From: JAYZQT01 sp036136335
GTDB taxonomy: Bacteria; Pseudomonadota; Alphaproteobacteria; MPNO01; UBA830
Reading direction: 5' to 3'
DNA: 64,000 bases
Assembly: GCA_036136335.1 (NCBI GenBank)
Contig: JAYZQT010000006.1
Span: 62,001-126,000, forward strand
Shown: piece by piece, positions 33,567 to 42,461 of the stretch
How positions within the stretch are numbered: the stretch's first letter is position 1
How the letters are laid out: each line of letters opens with the position of its first letter
Made by a program: the position numbers and the translations under genes
Notes under the pieces: model-generated
Seen by the model: the letters and a program-made list of their open reading frames with translations, nothing else
Databases searched by the model: none
Told to the model about the DNA's origin: nothing

Positions 33567-34652
33567 ATGACCACACCGCTTCCTCCGGGGTCTTTAATAG
33601 GCATCCTAGGGGGTGGCCAACTTGGACGTATGACGGTTTTGGCAGCGGCCCAAATGGGCTACCGGTGTCATGTCTTCAGTCCAAACTTTTACGAACCTGC
33701 GAAGGAGGTGGCTTGTGCCCAGACAACGGCATCGTATGACGATGAGGAGGCCGTGCGAGCGTTCGCTCGGACCGTAGACGTTGTCACGTTTGAATTTGAG
33801 AACATCCCTGATGACACCCTGTCCACAATCGCCAATTTGTCGCCTGTGCGCCCAAACGTGGAGGCGCTGTATACCTCTCAAGACCGAGCACTCGAAAAAA
33901 AATTTCTGAATGACCAAGGTATTGCCACCGTGGCTTGGCAAGCCGTAACCAACGAGTTCGAACTGGAAAATGCAGCGACCGAGATTGGTTTGCCGGCCAT
34001 TCTGAAGACCGCCCGTTTCGGGTATGATGGCAAGGGTCAGTCGAAAGTAGTAACTAGGGAAATGCTTCGTGCTGCTTGGTCCGAGTTGGGTAAAACGGCT
34101 TGTGTACTGGAGGTATTCTGTCCGTTTGAAAGGGAAATTTCTGTTAGTTTAGCGCGAGGCCATGATGGCCAAACCGAGAGCTATGTGCCTGTTGATAACG
34201 TGCATCGTGAGCACATTCTCCATACAACCACTGCTCCGTCGAGCCTGCGTCTAGAAACCGCCGACAGAGCAATTGTTATCGCGCAGAAGATTGCCAACTC
34301 ACTAGACCTTGTCGGATTAATTACTGTAGAAATGTTTGTATTGGACGATGGTACGGTCCTTGTAAACGAAATCGCACCACGTCCTCACAATTCTGGGCAT
34401 TGGACGATCGATGCATGCACGGTCAGCCAGTTCGAACAGCTGGTCCGCGCAGTCGTAGGCTTACCATTGGGAAGTACCGTCCGACACTCGAATGCACTAA
34501 TGACCAACCTGATTGGCCGCGATGCAGATGCCTGGCTTGAATTATCAGCTGAGACGAATGCCTGCTTACACCTATACGGGAAATCTGAGAAACGACCTGG
34601 ACGAAAAATGGGTCATGTCACCCGGTTGTCTCCTTTAAACGGTCTCCCGTAA
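33567..34652 (+). CDS. purK: N5-carboxyaminoimidazole ribonucleotide synthase PurK
   Basis: PurK is an ATP-grasp enzyme that carboxylates AIR with bicarbonate. The ATG at 33567 (MTTPLPPGSLIGILGGGQLGRM) begins the N-terminal fold. LKTARFGYDGKGQ and VEMFVLDDGTVLVNEIAPRPHNSGH are the ATP-grasp motifs. It is 361 aa, as usual. Its last 40 bp overlap, on the other strand, the end of the COQ9-family gene. Confidence 0.95.
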   Translation: MTTPLPPGSLIGILGGGQLGRMTVLAAAQMGYRCHVFSPNFYEPAKEVACAQTTASYDDEEAVRAFARTVDVVTFEFENIPDDTLSTIANLSPVRPNVEALYTSQDRALEKKFLNDQGIATVAWQAVTNEFELENAATEIGLPAILKTARFGYDGKGQSKVVTREMLRAAWSELGKTACVLEVFCPFEREISVSLARGHDGQTESYVPVDNVHREHILHTTTAPSSLRLETADRAIVIAQKIANSLDLVGLITVEMFVLDDGTVLVNEIAPRPHNSGHWTIDACTVSQFEQLVRAVVGLPLGSTVRHSNALMTNLIGRDADAWLELSAETNACLHLYGKSEKRPGRKMGHVTRLSPLNGLP

Positions 34653-35293
34653 CGCTTTTCAACGGCGGCACGCAAAACACGCACCGGACGAACTGTGTTT
34701 TCATGAAGTTTGTTCACTCGCTGTCGGACACTGTGTATCTGCATTACGTCATCAATCCGACGCTCAAGAAACGCAGATGTTTCTTCACAGTCTGTACTGC
34801 TATCTTCAACCCAGAATAAAATTGTCGACCCAAGCACCGCCGCTAATAAACCGCGTTTGGTATAGAACGAAAAATCCGCAGAGTGATCCCCGATCCCGTG
34901 CCATATGTCGTCGACCGTATGATATAAAAGTCGTAAACCCAAAACGGTATTTGGCGGAACAGTGAACCATGAAAGACAACGACGTGTCGCTTCTTTATGT
35001 GGATCAAGAATTCGGAGGCGCGCCTCAACCGAGTATATTATCCGTTGACTTACCCTTTCCGTAGAGAAATTGGAGTCCTCCATAACATCACTCATGCGTC
35101 TATCTGCCCAGTGCGAAAAATACTTAACCGCATCTCGCACGCCGCTAGGAAAACAACTGATAACCGTAGCAGGCGCCATGCCAATTTGGTGGCCGCCCAA
35201 TTGCAGAGCCGCATCTGACCAGCCCTCTATCGGCACGTAGGAAAGTATCGACTCTATGAGCCGGTCACGGGAATCTGACGTAAACTCGCTCAC
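34613..35293 (-). CDS. COQ9 family ubiquinone biosynthesis protein
   Basis: COQ9-like proteins bind lipids and assist hydroxylation steps of ubiquinone synthesis. The 226-aa protein shows SDAALQLGGHQIG near residue 26, a central VEARLRILDPHKEATRRCLS and the C-terminal WHGIGDHSADFSFYTKRGLLAAVLGSTILFW, the typical COQ9/diverge_rpsU signature. It starts inside the def stop (ATGA) and so is coupled to def. The family is often found near rpsU, which is 0.75 kb away here. Its 3' end overlaps purK by 40 bp in the opposite direction. Confidence 0.9.
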   Translation of the reverse strand: MSEFTSDSRDRLIESILSYVPIEGWSDAALQLGGHQIGMAPATVISCFPSGVRDAVKYFSHWADRRMSDVMEDSNFSTERVSQRIIYSVEARLRILDPHKEATRRCLSWFTVPPNTVLGLRLLYHTVDDIWHGIGDHSADFSFYTKRGLLAAVLGSTILFWVEDSSTDCEETSAFLERRIDDVMQIHSVRQRVNKLHENTVRPVRVLRAAVEKRYGRPFKGDNRVT

Positions 35294-35862
35294 TCGCCAA
35301 GGTCCTTTTCATCGCTCGCCGCACCCGAGGCAAATTCCATAAAGTCTCTAAGTTCTTCGTTAAAACTCAAGAGTGACAGGTCTTTCATCCGCATTGGAAA
35401 AAGAATGCCGTCCAGATGATCTATTTCGTGTTGGACCACACGCGCGTGGAAGTTGGTTGCTTCGCGCTCCACCTGTTCTCCTGTCGGAAGGTAGCCACGA
35501 TAAACAATATGGGTATGGCGCGGCACTGCGCCCGTTATGCCTGGGATTGACAAACATCCTTCCCAACCCACAGCAGTTTCCTCACCTACCGGATCAAATT
35601 CCGGATTGATTAACGCGGTCAACGGCGAAAAATCAGTTTCATTAGTCAATTCGTTATTACGTTCCTGCGGTGCCTTAAAAATTATTACTCGTTGTCCCTC
35701 ATAGACTTGGGGAGCAGCAAGACCCACCCCTGATGCGTCCTCCATGGTCACAACCATATCTTCCAGCAATCGGCCAACTTTCCGCGAAGTTGGATCGATA
35801 ATTACTTCTGCGGTCTGAAGCAGGACCGGATGCCCCATCCGGGCAATTTTGAGGAGTGTCAT
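35290..35862 (-). CDS. def: Peptide deformylase
   Basis: Removes the N-formyl group from new proteins using a metal ion. Motif 1 GVGLAAPQV, motif 2 EGCLSIPG with the Cys ligand, and motif 3 QHEIDHLDG with two His and the catalytic Glu are present in order. 190 aa. A long insert between motifs 1 and 2 (NNELTNETDFSPLT) fits type I/III alphaproteobacterial enzymes. Divergent from rpsU. Confidence 0.95.
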   Translation of the reverse strand: MTLLKIARMGHPVLLQTAEVIIDPTSRKVGRLLEDMVVTMEDASGVGLAAPQVYEGQRVIIFKAPQERNNELTNETDFSPLTALINPEFDPVGEETAVGWEGCLSIPGITGAVPRHTHIVYRGYLPTGEQVEREATNFHARVVQHEIDHLDGILFPMRMKDLSLLSFNEELRDFMEFASGAASDEKDLGE

Positions 35863-36046
35863 GTATTTTCACAATCCTTACGTTTAGAAGCTAATAATGG
35901 ACCAGTTTATCCATTTCAGGAACAATGGTGTTAAGTACTTTAAAATCAAGGGGTGTTTATGGTATAAGCACGTCGATGGACCGGTGGAGACGCCGGTTTT
36001 GGCTGTCTACGGCGATAACCAGAACCCTAATGGAGAAATTTTAACC

Positions 36047-36250
36047 GTGGAAGTAACCGTAAGAGACAACGATGTTGACCAGGCGCTGCGCGCCCTCAAA
36101 AAGAAAATGCAGCGTGAAGGAATTTTTCGTGAGATGAAAATGCGCCGGTCTTATGAAAAGCCGTCGGAACGCCGCGCTCGCGAAAAAGCGGAGGCGATCA
36201 GACGCGCCCGCAAGTTGGAACGCAAACGCCTAGAACGCGAAGGTTTCTAG
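36047..36250 (+). CDS. rpsU: 30S ribosomal protein S21 (GTG start)
   Basis: bS21 of 67 aa, starting at GTG 36047 with tggagaaa 9 bases upstream. The product MEVTVRDNDVDQALRALKKK, then MKMRRSYEKPSERRAREKAE and a basic end, aligns with family N termini (M-x-V-x-V-RDN). The frame stays open 50 codons upstream, but that part is not S21 and lies in the promoter region. Confidence 0.95.
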   Translation: MEVTVRDNDVDQALRALKKKMQREGIFREMKMRRSYEKPSERRAREKAEAIRRARKLERKRLEREGF

Positions 36251-36364
36251 GTGTTGCAGACCGCTATTCAAAGGGCCACTCAAATCAACCCTCATATCGA
36301 AATTATGTATTAAATATAGGTCTGTCGTAGGCATCATAATTTTTTTTAACCCCATCAGATCCCT

Positions 36365-37213
36365 ATGACAGACACCAAATCTCATCAGATGGAGTTCTGG
36401 AACACTGGCCGCGGTAGCGCTTGGGCGCGTTACGCCGACGGAATCGATTTCATTCTCTCTGATGTTACAGCCGCAATCTTTGATGCCATCCCGCTCGGCG
36501 TGGGTGGCCATGTCATTGATTTGGGTTGCGGCAACGGTGGTACTGCGTTGGCGATAGCCGATCGCGTCGGCCCGACCGGAAGCGTTACCGCCATAGACAT
36601 CTCCAGACCAATGATTGAAAGAGGGCAACAGCGGGCAGAAGCAACAAACCTGTCAAATATTACCTTCGTTGTTGGGGACGCCACGATTGCCCCACTCCCG
36701 TTAGGTTTATTTGACGCCCTGATTTCGCGTCTGGGATGCATGTTTTTCGATAAACCGGTTGACGCGTTCCAGCGTATGAGGTCAGCCATGAAACAGGGTG
36801 GTCGCTTTTCCCTAGGCGTCTGGCGCCGCCCTCGAGAGAATTTATGGGCTATGGAGCCTGTATCGGCGGCCCGCCAATACCTACAAATGGCTCCCCGTCC
36901 TGGTCCAAACGATCCTGGCGCATTTTCCTTTGCCGACCCCGACCGCGTTCGTCGTATTATGTCTGATGCGGGCTGGACGGACGCCGTATTCGCGCCTGTG
37001 AACTTTCAACTGCCAATGGGGCGAACCGACGAAGAAGCTCTAACTTTTATTACAGAACTGGGACCATTATCCGCGCCGTTGTATTCCGCAACCGCCCAAA
37101 ATCGATCCGCAGCAATAACTGCAATCGAGAATGTGCTCGAGGCCAACAGGAGCGAAGATGGTGTCATAAGGCTTGCGGCTGCTTGCTGGATCATTACTGC
37201 ACGGAGGGACTGA
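36365..37213 (+). CDS. Class I SAM-dependent methyltransferase
   Basis: A 282-aa methyltransferase. Motif I is VIDLGCGNGGTALAIADRVG at about residues 56-75, then VTAIDIS (acidic loop), FVVGDAT and FDALISRLGCMFF. The sequence resembles UbiE/COQ5-like arsenite or lipid methyltransferases in the first half; the second half is diverged and I cannot name the substrate. Its stop overlaps bioD by 20 bp in convergent orientation. A role as the missing malonyl-ACP methyltransferase BioC is possible from position only. Confidence 0.82.
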   Translation: MTDTKSHQMEFWNTGRGSAWARYADGIDFILSDVTAAIFDAIPLGVGGHVIDLGCGNGGTALAIADRVGPTGSVTAIDISRPMIERGQQRAEATNLSNITFVVGDATIAPLPLGLFDALISRLGCMFFDKPVDAFQRMRSAMKQGGRFSLGVWRRPRENLWAMEPVSAARQYLQMAPRPGPNDPGAFSFADPDRVRRIMSDAGWTDAVFAPVNFQLPMGRTDEEALTFITELGPLSAPLYSATAQNRSAAITAIENVLEANRSEDGVIRLAAACWIITARRD

Positions 37214-37835
37214 GCGGAGTTATTACGACTGGAATGTTGTGAACAAATCTGGATAAAGCATCCCGGGTTTCTGACAGAGGTATATTACTGTCGGCCATTT
37301 CATTAACGACGATCCTGTCAATTTCGATGCCTTTTTGGATCAGCGATTCGTATGCTGTAAGAGCGTGGCTAAGACTTCCAAGGTAACTGCCGACCACAAG
37401 AATCGTTGGCACGCTCAAAGCGGCTATCAGGTCACGGATAGTCCTATTCCCATCAATAGGGACCATAGTCCCGCCAACTCCTTCAATTAACACTACGTCG
37501 GCTCCAGAAGAATTGATAATGCGGCGGCAATACGCGATCACATCATCGACAGGTACCGAACGACCCTCCCTCGCCGCCGCCATGTCAGGCGACAGGGGCG
37601 CGGCATAGCGCCAAGGAGAGACATGATCAACATTTCGGCTATTTACATCCCGCCCGGTCGCCGCCAGCAAACGCCCCGCATCCGAACCACTAACAGAATC
37701 TTTTTCAAAACCGCTGATAATCGGCTTGAGGACCTCTATAGTTAGTCCCTGAAAGAGCCACTCACTTATGAGCAACTCACATAAATGCGTCTTGCCACGC
37801 CCGGTGCCACAGGAAGTAACAAAATAAGCCGACAT
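37194..37835 (-). CDS. bioD: Dethiobiotin synthetase BioD
   Basis: BioD forms the ureido ring of dethiobiotin from DAPA, CO2 and ATP. The P-loop reads CGTGRGKTHLCELL, a variant of the usual GTDTGVGKT. KPIISGF and EGVGGTMVPI follow. 213 aa. It begins 1 bp after the bioF stop. The altered P-loop, lacking the usual Asp/Thr pattern, is unusual but keeps Gly-Lys-Thr. Confidence 0.92.
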   Translation of the reverse strand: MSAYFVTSCGTGRGKTHLCELLISEWLFQGLTIEVLKPIISGFEKDSVSGSDAGRLLAATGRDVNSRNVDHVSPWRYAAPLSPDMAAAREGRSVPVDDVIAYCRRIINSSGADVVLIEGVGGTMVPIDGNRTIRDLIAALSVPTILVVGSYLGSLSHALTAYESLIQKGIEIDRIVVNEMADSNIPLSETRDALSRFVHNIPVVITPLSPSVQ

Positions 37836-37836
37836 A

Positions 37837-39024
37837 TCAGACCTCGGCGGCCTGAGGTTTTGCTGCGCTCGTAGAGACCAGGCAACCTACTGCATCTGCA
37901 AGTGCCATCACCTGGTCCGCAGTGTGCTCCGCTGTAAAGGTGAAACGCAAACGCGAGGTCCCGACGGGAACCGTGGGCGGGCGAATTGGGGTTACCAGAA
38001 ACCCGGCATTCTCCAGTGCCGCAGACACATCGAGTGCTTCTACGCCGCCCCCGACAATTAAAGGAACGATAGGGCTTTGAGGCTGCTTCAACCCGATTTT
38101 TGCACAAAAGTCCTGAGCCAATTGGAGTGGCCTTTCTACACGCGCTCTATCTTTTTCGATGATGCTAATGGCCGCTATCGCACCCGCCAAAACGGCGGGA
38201 GGTAACCCGGTCGTATAAATCAGACTTCGAGCGCGGTTTTTCATCAGGTCTGTCACCGCCGTAGAGGCACATAGAAAGGCACCGTAACCACCAGCCGCCT
38301 TGGAAAGAGTACCCATTTCTAGAGGAATATTGGGAATTGGATCAAATTCAAATTTGCTGCCGCCACCGCGACCGAGGACGCCAAAGCCGTGAGCATCATC
38401 AACCATTAACCATGCATCGTGTTCACCACAAACCTCCGCAATTCGATCCAATGGTGCCCGGTCACCATCCATGCTGAAAATGCCTTCCGTCACGACCAGG
38501 CACCGTTGCATGGAAACACGGCGTGACTTGAGAATTTGGTAGAGATTATCTGAATCGTTATGCTGGAATATCTCTACATTTGCCTTGCTTGCCCGAGCAC
38601 CCATATGCATAGAAGCGTGGCCAAGCTCATCTATTACGATCAGATCCCCGGGACCTGTAAGCGTCGGCAGAATCCCAACATTTGCCAGGTAACCACTACC
38701 GAACACACAGGCGGATTCGGTACCTTTGAATGCTGCCAGTTTTGCTTCGAGTTCTGAATATAATTCGTGGTTCCCAGTAATTAGCCGCGACGCGCCAGCC
38801 CCCGTACCGTATTTGCTGATAGCATTGACGGCCGCGCGCTTAACCGCTGGATGGTGGGTCAAACCGAGGTAGTCGTTACAGCAGAACGAAATCAGCGCAC
38901 GCCCGTTCCTTTGTATATGCACCGCGTCGGTGCGGTGGCTATCAATAACAGCGCGTTGCAAACCCCGCTCAGCGAGATAGCTGAGTTTTTCTATAGCGAA
39001 CTGGTCAAGCGATTCGACGGCCAT
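37837..39024 (-). CDS. bioF: 8-amino-7-oxononanoate synthase BioF
   Basis: BioF condenses pimeloyl-ACP (or -CoA) with L-alanine in a PLP-dependent reaction. FCCNDYLGLTHHPAVKRAA, GTGAGASRLITGNH, WLMVDDAHGFGVLG and the PLP lysine in MGTLSKAAGGYGAF are clear. 395 aa. Divergent from bioB with starts 18 bp apart, so the promoters overlap. Confidence 0.95.
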   Translation of the reverse strand: MAVESLDQFAIEKLSYLAERGLQRAVIDSHRTDAVHIQRNGRALISFCCNDYLGLTHHPAVKRAAVNAISKYGTGAGASRLITGNHELYSELEAKLAAFKGTESACVFGSGYLANVGILPTLTGPGDLIVIDELGHASMHMGARASKANVEIFQHNDSDNLYQILKSRRVSMQRCLVVTEGIFSMDGDRAPLDRIAEVCGEHDAWLMVDDAHGFGVLGRGGGSKFEFDPIPNIPLEMGTLSKAAGGYGAFLCASTAVTDLMKNRARSLIYTTGLPPAVLAGAIAAISIIEKDRARVERPLQLAQDFCAKIGLKQPQSPIVPLIVGGGVEALDVSAALENAGFLVTPIRPPTVPVGTSRLRFTFTAEHTADQVMALADAVGCLVSTSAAKPQAAEV

Positions 39025-39042
39025 AGGGTTAGTATACCGTTG

Positions 39043-40026
39043 ATGCCGATTCTAACCGACAATATCAGACACGACTGGAATCGTGAGGAAGTTCGCAGCC
39101 TCATCGCGGAACCACTAAACGATCTCTTGTATGCAGCGCAAACGCTCCATCGCCGGCACTTCAACGCTAACGAAGTACAGGTCTCGACGTTATTAAGTAT
39201 AAAGACGGGAGGCTGTCCGGAAGATTGCGCCTATTGTTCACAAAGTACGCACCACGATACTGACGTCGGCGCAAACAAACTGATGTCGGTTAAAGTCGTC
39301 AAAGCCGCAGCACTTCGGGCAAAGGATTCCGGAGCCACCCGGTTCTGTATGGGAGCAGCATGGCGCGGCCCAAAAGAACGGGACTTGGACGCCGTGTGCG
39401 AAATGATTTCCGAGGTAAATTCTTTGGGACTGGAGAGTTGTGTAACGCTGGGTCTTCTGACAGATGGCCAAGCAGAGCAGCTTAAGGCCGCCGGCCTCGA
39501 TTATTACAACCATAACATTGATACCTCGAGAGAATTTTACAGCAAAGTCATTTCAACTCGGGATTTCGACGATCGGCTTGACACCCTTGCCCGCGTGCGT
39601 GAAGCCGGAATTAACGTATGCTGCGGCGGAATTGTGGGAATGGGCGAAACTCGGGACGATCGTGCAGACATGCTTCAGGTACTCGCAGATTTGCCTCAAC
39701 ATCCAGAGAGTGTACCTATCAACATGCTGGTTCCGGTGCCGGGTACGCCGCTTGCTAACATTGAACCACTCGACACACTCGAACTTGTGCGCACTATTGC
39801 TGCAGCCCGCATAACAATGCCGAACTCTGTCGTTCGACTATCCGCCGGGCGCCTCGAAATGGACCTATCGATCCAAGCACTCTGTTTCTTTGCCGGTGCC
39901 AATTCAATCTTCTATGGAGATAGATTGCTAACCACTGGCAATCCGGCACAACATACAGACCGAGCGCTGTTCGAAAAACTTGGTATGCAGCCAATGCCGG
40001 CTGCCCTGCCTGACATTGTCGAATAA
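39043..40026 (+). CDS. bioB: Biotin synthase BioB
   Basis: BioB is a radical-SAM enzyme that inserts sulfur into dethiobiotin. The 4Fe-4S motif CPEDCAYCSQS puts Cys at 58, 62 and 65. NHNIDTS, CCGGIVGMGE and the RLSAGR segment with the auxiliary-cluster Arg follow. The ATG at 39043 gives 327 aa; the open frame upstream lies over bioF. The short bioF-bioB gap contains GTATAC and a spaced pair GGTTAG / CTAACC, but I cannot name the regulator. Confidence 0.95.
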   Translation: MPILTDNIRHDWNREEVRSLIAEPLNDLLYAAQTLHRRHFNANEVQVSTLLSIKTGGCPEDCAYCSQSTHHDTDVGANKLMSVKVVKAAALRAKDSGATRFCMGAAWRGPKERDLDAVCEMISEVNSLGLESCVTLGLLTDGQAEQLKAAGLDYYNHNIDTSREFYSKVISTRDFDDRLDTLARVREAGINVCCGGIVGMGETRDDRADMLQVLADLPQHPESVPINMLVPVPGTPLANIEPLDTLELVRTIAAARITMPNSVVRLSAGRLEMDLSIQALCFFAGANSIFYGDRLLTTGNPAQHTDRALFEKLGMQPMPAALPDIVE

Positions 40027-40033
40027 AAAAGCA

Positions 40034-41293
40034 ATGGGGCCCCCTGTCCCAAACCTATGGCTTCCGTATACGCAGATGAAAACCTCGGCTGCGCCCCTGC
40101 GCGCCGTGCGAACTGAGGGGAGTTGGATAACACTCGAGGATGGGCGACAACTCGTAGATGCTGTCTCTTCCTGGTGGACAGCATGCCACGGGTACAACCA
40201 TCCCCACATTCTATCGGCAATGGAAAAACAGCTGAGAGACATGCCCCACGTGATGTTTGGGGGGCTAGTGCACTACCCGGCAGAAGAGCTGGCAGATCGG
40301 CTAATCAACATGCTACCGGGGGCCCTGGAGAGGGTTTTTTTTGCAGATTCCGGTTCAGTCGCAATTGAGGTAGCCCTAAAAATAGCAGTACAATATTGGC
40401 TCAACCAAGGTCAAATGGGACGAACGCGGTTTCTGAGCTTCCGGGACGGATATCATGGCGATACGCTCGGAGCCATGTCCGTTACTGATCCGGACGAAGG
40501 CATGCATGCCCTATTCAGGGGATATCTGCCTGAACAGATATCAGCGCCTCTGCCCCGCAACGATGCAAGCGCCTGCCAATTCCATCAACTTCTGGAAAAA
40601 CATAAACATCAGATAGCGGCAGTAATCGTCGAGCCTCTCGTCCAGTGTGCAGGAGGAATGAAAATGCACAACTCGGACGTCTTGAAAATCGTTGCCGATG
40701 CGGCACGAAAAGCCGGCGTCCTCTTTATCTGCGATGAAATCGCTGTCAATTTTGGCAGGACCGGGACGATGTTTGCTTATTCCGAGGGAAACGTTAAACC
40801 GGATATTGTCTGCCTCGGAAAAGCACTCACTGGGGGTACAGTCAATCTGGCGGCAACAGTCACAACGGCCGGCGTGTTTGATGCCTTTCTCTCCGACAAC
40901 GCGGACAAGGCACTAATGCACGGTCCGACGTATATGGCCAGCCCGCTCGCCTGCACTGCAGCCAACGCCTCATTAGATCTGTTTGCAAACGAACCTCGGT
41001 TGGATCAGGTTGCAAAGATTGGAGTCCAGTTAGAGAAAGACCTTAGACCGCTCACCGATGTTCCCGGTGTTCTGGACGTGAGGGTCAAGGGTGCAATAGG
41101 CGCGGTAGAGGTGGAACACCTACACGACCTTGCGTGGCTTATGGAACAGTTCGTGAAAGCCGGCATCTGGTTGCGCCCGTTCGGTAACGTAATCTACACA
41201 ATGCCACCATTCACGGTAACAACTGAGGAAGTCTCGGCGATCACTGCATCAATCCAGGATATCCTTCCGCGCTGGGCGGAGCGAGCACCCTAA
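40034..41293 (+). CDS. bioA: Adenosylmethionine-8-amino-7-oxononanoate aminotransferase BioA
   Basis: BioA transfers the amino group of SAM to KAPA. LWLPYTQMKTSAAPL near the start is diagnostic. DGRQLVDAVSSWWTACHGYNHP, SGSVAIEVALKIA, FICDEIAVNFGRTG and the PLP lysine in CLGKALTGG follow. The ATG at 40034 gives 419 aa and lies 7 bp after the bioB stop, without a strong ribosome site. The stop overlaps the next, opposite gene by 4 bp. Confidence 0.94.
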   Translation: MGPPVPNLWLPYTQMKTSAAPLRAVRTEGSWITLEDGRQLVDAVSSWWTACHGYNHPHILSAMEKQLRDMPHVMFGGLVHYPAEELADRLINMLPGALERVFFADSGSVAIEVALKIAVQYWLNQGQMGRTRFLSFRDGYHGDTLGAMSVTDPDEGMHALFRGYLPEQISAPLPRNDASACQFHQLLEKHKHQIAAVIVEPLVQCAGGMKMHNSDVLKIVADAARKAGVLFICDEIAVNFGRTGTMFAYSEGNVKPDIVCLGKALTGGTVNLAATVTTAGVFDAFLSDNADKALMHGPTYMASPLACTAANASLDLFANEPRLDQVAKIGVQLEKDLRPLTDVPGVLDVRVKGAIGAVEVEHLHDLAWLMEQFVKAGIWLRPFGNVIYTMPPFTVTTEEVSAITASIQDILPRWAERAP

Positions 41294-41922
41294 CTTGAGG
41301 GATCAGGCAGCCGGTGTGTAAATACCTTCGCCCCGTAGGTTTTTTCGATATGGCGCCCAAAACGGAATTTCAGCTCCGGCCCATCCATTGGAGGAATTTC
41401 TTTTCTCGCATCGTCCGGGGTCAGCGGGTCAAGATCCAAAACGACAAAACTGTGGCCCTCACGGTTACCCCGGAAAGCAGCATCAAAACCATCTTCCAAA
41501 TCGCGCAGCGTCGTGAATGACCAGCATTGTTCAAGACCCATTGATTTTGCCATTGCGACGTAATCGTTCATCGGTTTGTTTGGGAGGTCAATATCAAAGG
41601 TGGCACCATATACCCGGTTGGAAACCAAAATATGCGTAAGGTTGGGTAGGTTGAGATCGCGTTCCACCATAAGCATAGCCGGATTCATCGCAAATGCCCC
41701 ATCTCCCATGAAGGCCCAGACGTTTGCCTGCGGCAAACCGTACGCTATCCCGGAGGCAAAGAGCGTTGACAGAGACATGGATGCGTCGAGGTAGAAAACC
41801 CGATCTAGATCGTGGGTGATATCCCACCACATCTGCGACGAATTACCGGCAGATGTAACAACCAATTCCTCTTCCCACTGATCAACGAGAAATTGGAACG
41901 CATCACGAAATGGTATCGCCAT
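41290..41922 (-). CDS. Beta subunit (ThDP-binding half) of a 2-oxoacid decarboxylase
   Basis: This is the C-terminal, ThDP-pyrophosphate-binding half of a thiamine-diphosphate enzyme. The motif GDGAFAMNPAMLMVERDLNL and the NR at position +27 fit the Mg/ThDP signature. The closest architecture I know is the split sulfopyruvate/phosphonopyruvate decarboxylase (ComDE/Ppd type), with separate alpha and beta chains. 210 aa. It starts 2 bp after the alpha gene. The substrate is unknown. It is convergent with bioA, whose stop it overlaps. Confidence 0.85.
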   Translation of the reverse strand: MAIPFRDAFQFLVDQWEEELVVTSAGNSSQMWWDITHDLDRVFYLDASMSLSTLFASGIAYGLPQANVWAFMGDGAFAMNPAMLMVERDLNLPNLTHILVSNRVYGATFDIDLPNKPMNDYVAMAKSMGLEQCWSFTTLRDLEDGFDAAFRGNREGHSFVVLDLDPLTPDDARKEIPPMDGPELKFRFGRHIEKTYGAKVFTHRLPDPSS

Positions 41923-41924
41923 GA

Positions 41925-42455
41925 TCAGGCATCCCCGCGCAGCACATCGCGTGTCATTAGAGCCACCGTAGGACGGCTCAGATTGCGAGAGTGGTCGTAG
42001 GCCTGCTTGATCAACGGTATATTTTCACGGGTATCAATAAGTACGTTGGTCAGATTGATTGCATCCAGAGATTTCAAGAAATATAGCCCATTGGAAATAT
42101 GATGCTTGTGCCCGTCACCGGGCGCACCCCTCAAAGTGGCCACTATCATAACAGGCACTTCGTAGGTGTAGTTGATCTTGGTAATAGCGTATATCAGGGT
42201 CATTAAACCCGACGCACCCATCAACGCCATCGAACCTGTCCCGGAAAAGAACGCGCCGGAACACAGACCGATAGCGGATTCTTCGCGGTTTACCGGCACA
42301 TGGCGAAACCTTGTGTCGTTATCAAATTCGCGAATTACCTCAGAGATCCAGTTATCGGGAAGGCTGGCTACAAGTTCAATGCCACAGTCCGCTACCTGTT
42401 CGACAACCAGCTTGGCGATTTCCTTTTTTCCACTCAAAGCACTATCTCCCAGCAA
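41925..42455 (-). CDS. Alpha subunit (pyrimidine-binding half) of a 2-oxoacid decarboxylase
   Basis: The N-terminal half of the split ThDP enzyme. The ThDP-activating Glu lies in PVNREESAIGLCSG; LMGASGLMTLIYAI and VPVMIVATLRGAPGDGHKHH follow, close to ComD-like alpha chains. The His-rich GHKHH may bind the substrate carboxylate. 176 aa, the usual length for the split form. It is 6 bp downstream of the monooxygenase gene, so both are likely expressed together. Confidence 0.83.
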   Translation of the reverse strand: MLGDSALSGKKEIAKLVVEQVADCGIELVASLPDNWISEVIREFDNDTRFRHVPVNREESAIGLCSGAFFSGTGSMALMGASGLMTLIYAITKINYTYEVPVMIVATLRGAPGDGHKHHISNGLYFLKSLDAINLTNVLIDTRENIPLIKQAYDHSRNLSRPTVALMTRDVLRGDA

Positions 42456-42461
42456 TTGCCA

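Noticed and set aside
35897..36046. 50-codon N-terminal extension of S21
   Set aside because: S21 is about 65-75 aa; the GTG at 36047 has its own ribosome site.
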